A DNA stretch of 64,000 nucleotides from NCBI GenBank assembly GCA_020284085.1, contig JACEVL010000163.1:1038761-1102760 (forward strand), in the 5' to 3' direction. A program made the translations under genes and the position numbers. Numbering within the stretch: position 1 is the stretch's first letter; the number at the start of each line of letters is the position of its first letter. This stretch comes from Aporrectodea caliginosa. Its lineage: Eukaryota > Annelida > Clitellata > Crassiclitellata > Lumbricidae. A model generated the notes under the pieces. The model was not told the origin of the DNA and ran no database searches. It worked only from the letters and a program-made list of their open reading frames with translations. Positions 62,220 through 64,000 of this stretch are shown piece by piece.

Positions 62220-62545
62220 CCGGAAATCTGACCTGATTTTATCTGACATCATTTTATCTTACCTCATCTGACCTGATTTTATCTGAGGTCATCTGACCTG
62301 ATTTTATCACCTCATCTGACCTGATTTTATCTGACCTCATCTGACCTGATTTTATCTGACTTCATCTGACCTGATTTTATCTGACCTCATCTGACCTGAT
62401 TTTATCTGACCTCATCTGACCTGATTTTATCTGACCTCATCTGACCTGATTTTATCTGACCTCATCTGACCTGATTTTATCTGACCTCATCATACTGATT
62501 TTATCTGACCTCATCTGATTTGATTTTATCTGACCTCATCGGACC
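62220..62545. repeat. 25-bp minisatellite TCTGACCTCATCTGACCTGA, block 1
   Basis: About 12 units, in the intron of the - strand gene. On the - strand the unit reads TCAGGTCAGATGAGGTCAGA. Confidence 0.95.
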
Positions 62546-63387
62546 TACTTATAGTTTTCAAAGTGTCTGAAACTTTGCATTTTTCTCTTAGGACTGTGCA
62601 AAAAACGTGTTGCATGCAACATAAAAGTTCAATAAGGAACCTACTTACTTAGTAGTAGTAGCCATTTTAATCTGAAAGCGTCAAAAATTCTCTAACGTAA
62701 ATCCACCACAGACGCTGCTCTGCTACCCAGAATGACAACATTGCAGGTGCTCAGCACTCTTCTGCCATAGTGCTTCGATATAGATAGTCCATGAGATACA
62801 CTTATGAACATGATCTTTCACATTATGCAACTGGATTAGAAACAATCTGGGAAATATAGCTGCAGTAAGACGTATAAATAAGTAATCGGATTGGACTGTT
62901 CGCCCTGCAGCCCAAAGTTTAAGGGAACTTAGGGATGACAACAGCTGAGTAGTGTGTTTAGTTTTGCCTTGAGTTTTAGTTTTAGTTATTATTAGTTTTA
63001 CATGCTAGGTGTTTTAGTTATTATTAGTTTTAGTTATTTCGCCAAAACAGCAAACATACAAAACACCTTCGTTTCAGTTTTAGTTTCTTCAGTGTTAGTT
63101 TTAGTTTTAGTTTCAGTTATTTGTTCACTGATATTTAGCCGACAATAATGTATATCAAATTACTGCCAATAGGCAATAGCAGCCATTATTCTTACAGTAT
63201 GACAACATGGTATCATACATGATAGGGCCCTATGATGTCCCTTTAATGATTAGTGCGGTAAACCTTGTTGAGCTTTATGTGATTCCTCTCCTCCTATGTA
63301 CATGACCTGAATATTACCTCTAGGTTTTCGTTGTGTGTTTTCGTTAGGTTTTCGTTAGATGTTTTATTATTATTATCTGACCTCAGT

Positions 63388-63836
63388 TATTATCTGACCT
63401 CATCTGACCGATTTTATCTTACCTCATCTGACCTGATTTTATCTGACCTCATCTGACCTGATTTGATCTGCCCTCATCTGACCTGATTTTATCTGACCTC
63501 ATCTGACCGATTTTATCTGACCTCATCTGACCTGATTTTATCTGACCTCATCTGACCTGATTTTATCTGACCTCATCTGACCGATTTTATCTTACCTCAT
63601 CTGACCTGATTTTATCTGACCTCATCTGACCTGATTTTATCTGACCTCATCTGACCTGATTTTATCTGCCCTCATCTGACCTGATTTTATCTGACCTCAT
63701 CTGACCGATTTTATCTGACCTCATCTGACCTGATTTTATCTGACCTCATCTGACCTGATTTTATCTGACCTCATCTGACCTGATTTTATCTTACCTCATC
63801 TGACCTGATTTTATCTGACCTCATCTGACCTGACCT
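63388..63836. repeat. 25-bp minisatellite, block 2
   Basis: About 18 units of the same motif as block 1, with a shorter 24-bp variant (CTGACCGATT). It ends about 36 bp from the 5' splice site of the exon at 63873-63948. Between blocks, 62550-63380 holds a TTTTAGTTATTATTAGTTTT-rich stretch and nothing else I recognise. Confidence 0.95.
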
Positions 63837-63872
63837 CATCTAACCAGTAACCTGAGACTGAGTTCATCTAAC

Positions 63873-63948
63873 CTGTGTCCGTTTGGTCGTCGTAGTACGA
63901 GAGGACGGTGCACGGCTGTTCCTCAACGTCCTTCATTGTCAGAGACTC
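63873..63948 (-). CDS. Penultimate exon of the unrecognised - strand gene
   Basis: 76 nt. On the - strand: acceptor ttttctgtag, donor gttaga. Encodes ESLTMKDVEEQPCTVLSYYD then DQTDT plus one base (G), which completes to Asp with the AT at the start of the 61760 exon. That phase agreement, and codon-like composition between two splice sites, support a real exon. Upstream exons lie beyond the window. Confidence 0.7.
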
Positions 63949-64000
63949 CTACAGAAAACAACAGACGCTCATTCTTTGCGACAATCTTCATTTGAAAAAG

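Noticed and set aside
62220..63836. Regularly spaced repeats that might suggest a CRISPR array
   Set aside because: Units are head-to-tail with no unique spacers, in an animal intron; this is a minisatellite. The same applies to 8180-8545 and 20862-21326.

Overview
This is animal nuclear DNA: AT-rich, full of retroelement remnants, DNA-transposon derivatives and microsatellites. It carries one essentially complete large gene on the + strand and the 3' end of a second gene on the - strand. The + gene encodes the pore-forming alpha subunit of a large-conductance calcium- and voltage-activated potassium channel (BK, Slo1, KCNMA1 family). I reassembled 24 coding exons from 1852 to 51860. Every GT/AG boundary agrees in phase with the next, and the joined frame is 1113 codons plus a stop. 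The encoded protein has S0-S6, a TVGYGD selectivity filter, RCK1, a CKTCH haem-type motif, RCK2 and the acidic calcium bowl. It resembles invertebrate Slo1 overall. I think of a marine invertebrate such as an echinoderm, but the phylum cannot be fixed from this window.

Layout: 1-690 holds a LINE 3' end and a CATA microsatellite. 690-1851 is CpG-rich and is the likely promoter/5' UTR. 1852-51860 is the channel gene, with introns from about 390 bp to 6.4 kb. 51861-61542 is intergenic, mostly repeats, with a striking triple CRE/X-box array at 57115. 61543-63948 (-) holds the last two exons of a gene I do not recognise; it converges on the channel gene.

The channel gene has several unusual internal features. 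Two tandem 92-nt exons (18582-18673 and 18741-18832) encode alternative S6-RCK1 linkers and must be used mutually exclusively to keep frame. A 360-bp tandem duplication copies most of exon 13, leaving an upstream copy with an intact acceptor and nearly unchanged coding sequence but no donor. The 5' splice site of exon 20 has been amplified into an intronic array, and similar arrays adjoin exon 10 and the penultimate exon of the - gene.

Mobile DNA: there are at least nine hAT-type non-autonomous elements, eight of them with perfect 8-bp target-site duplications, including one nested in another. There is a dead Tc1/mariner element with about 30-bp inverted repeats, several non-LTR families, and three tRNA-derived SINE families. 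One SINE family shares its 3' domain with an L2-like LINE, which suggests a LINE-SINE partnership. All coordinates and identities were worked out by eye.
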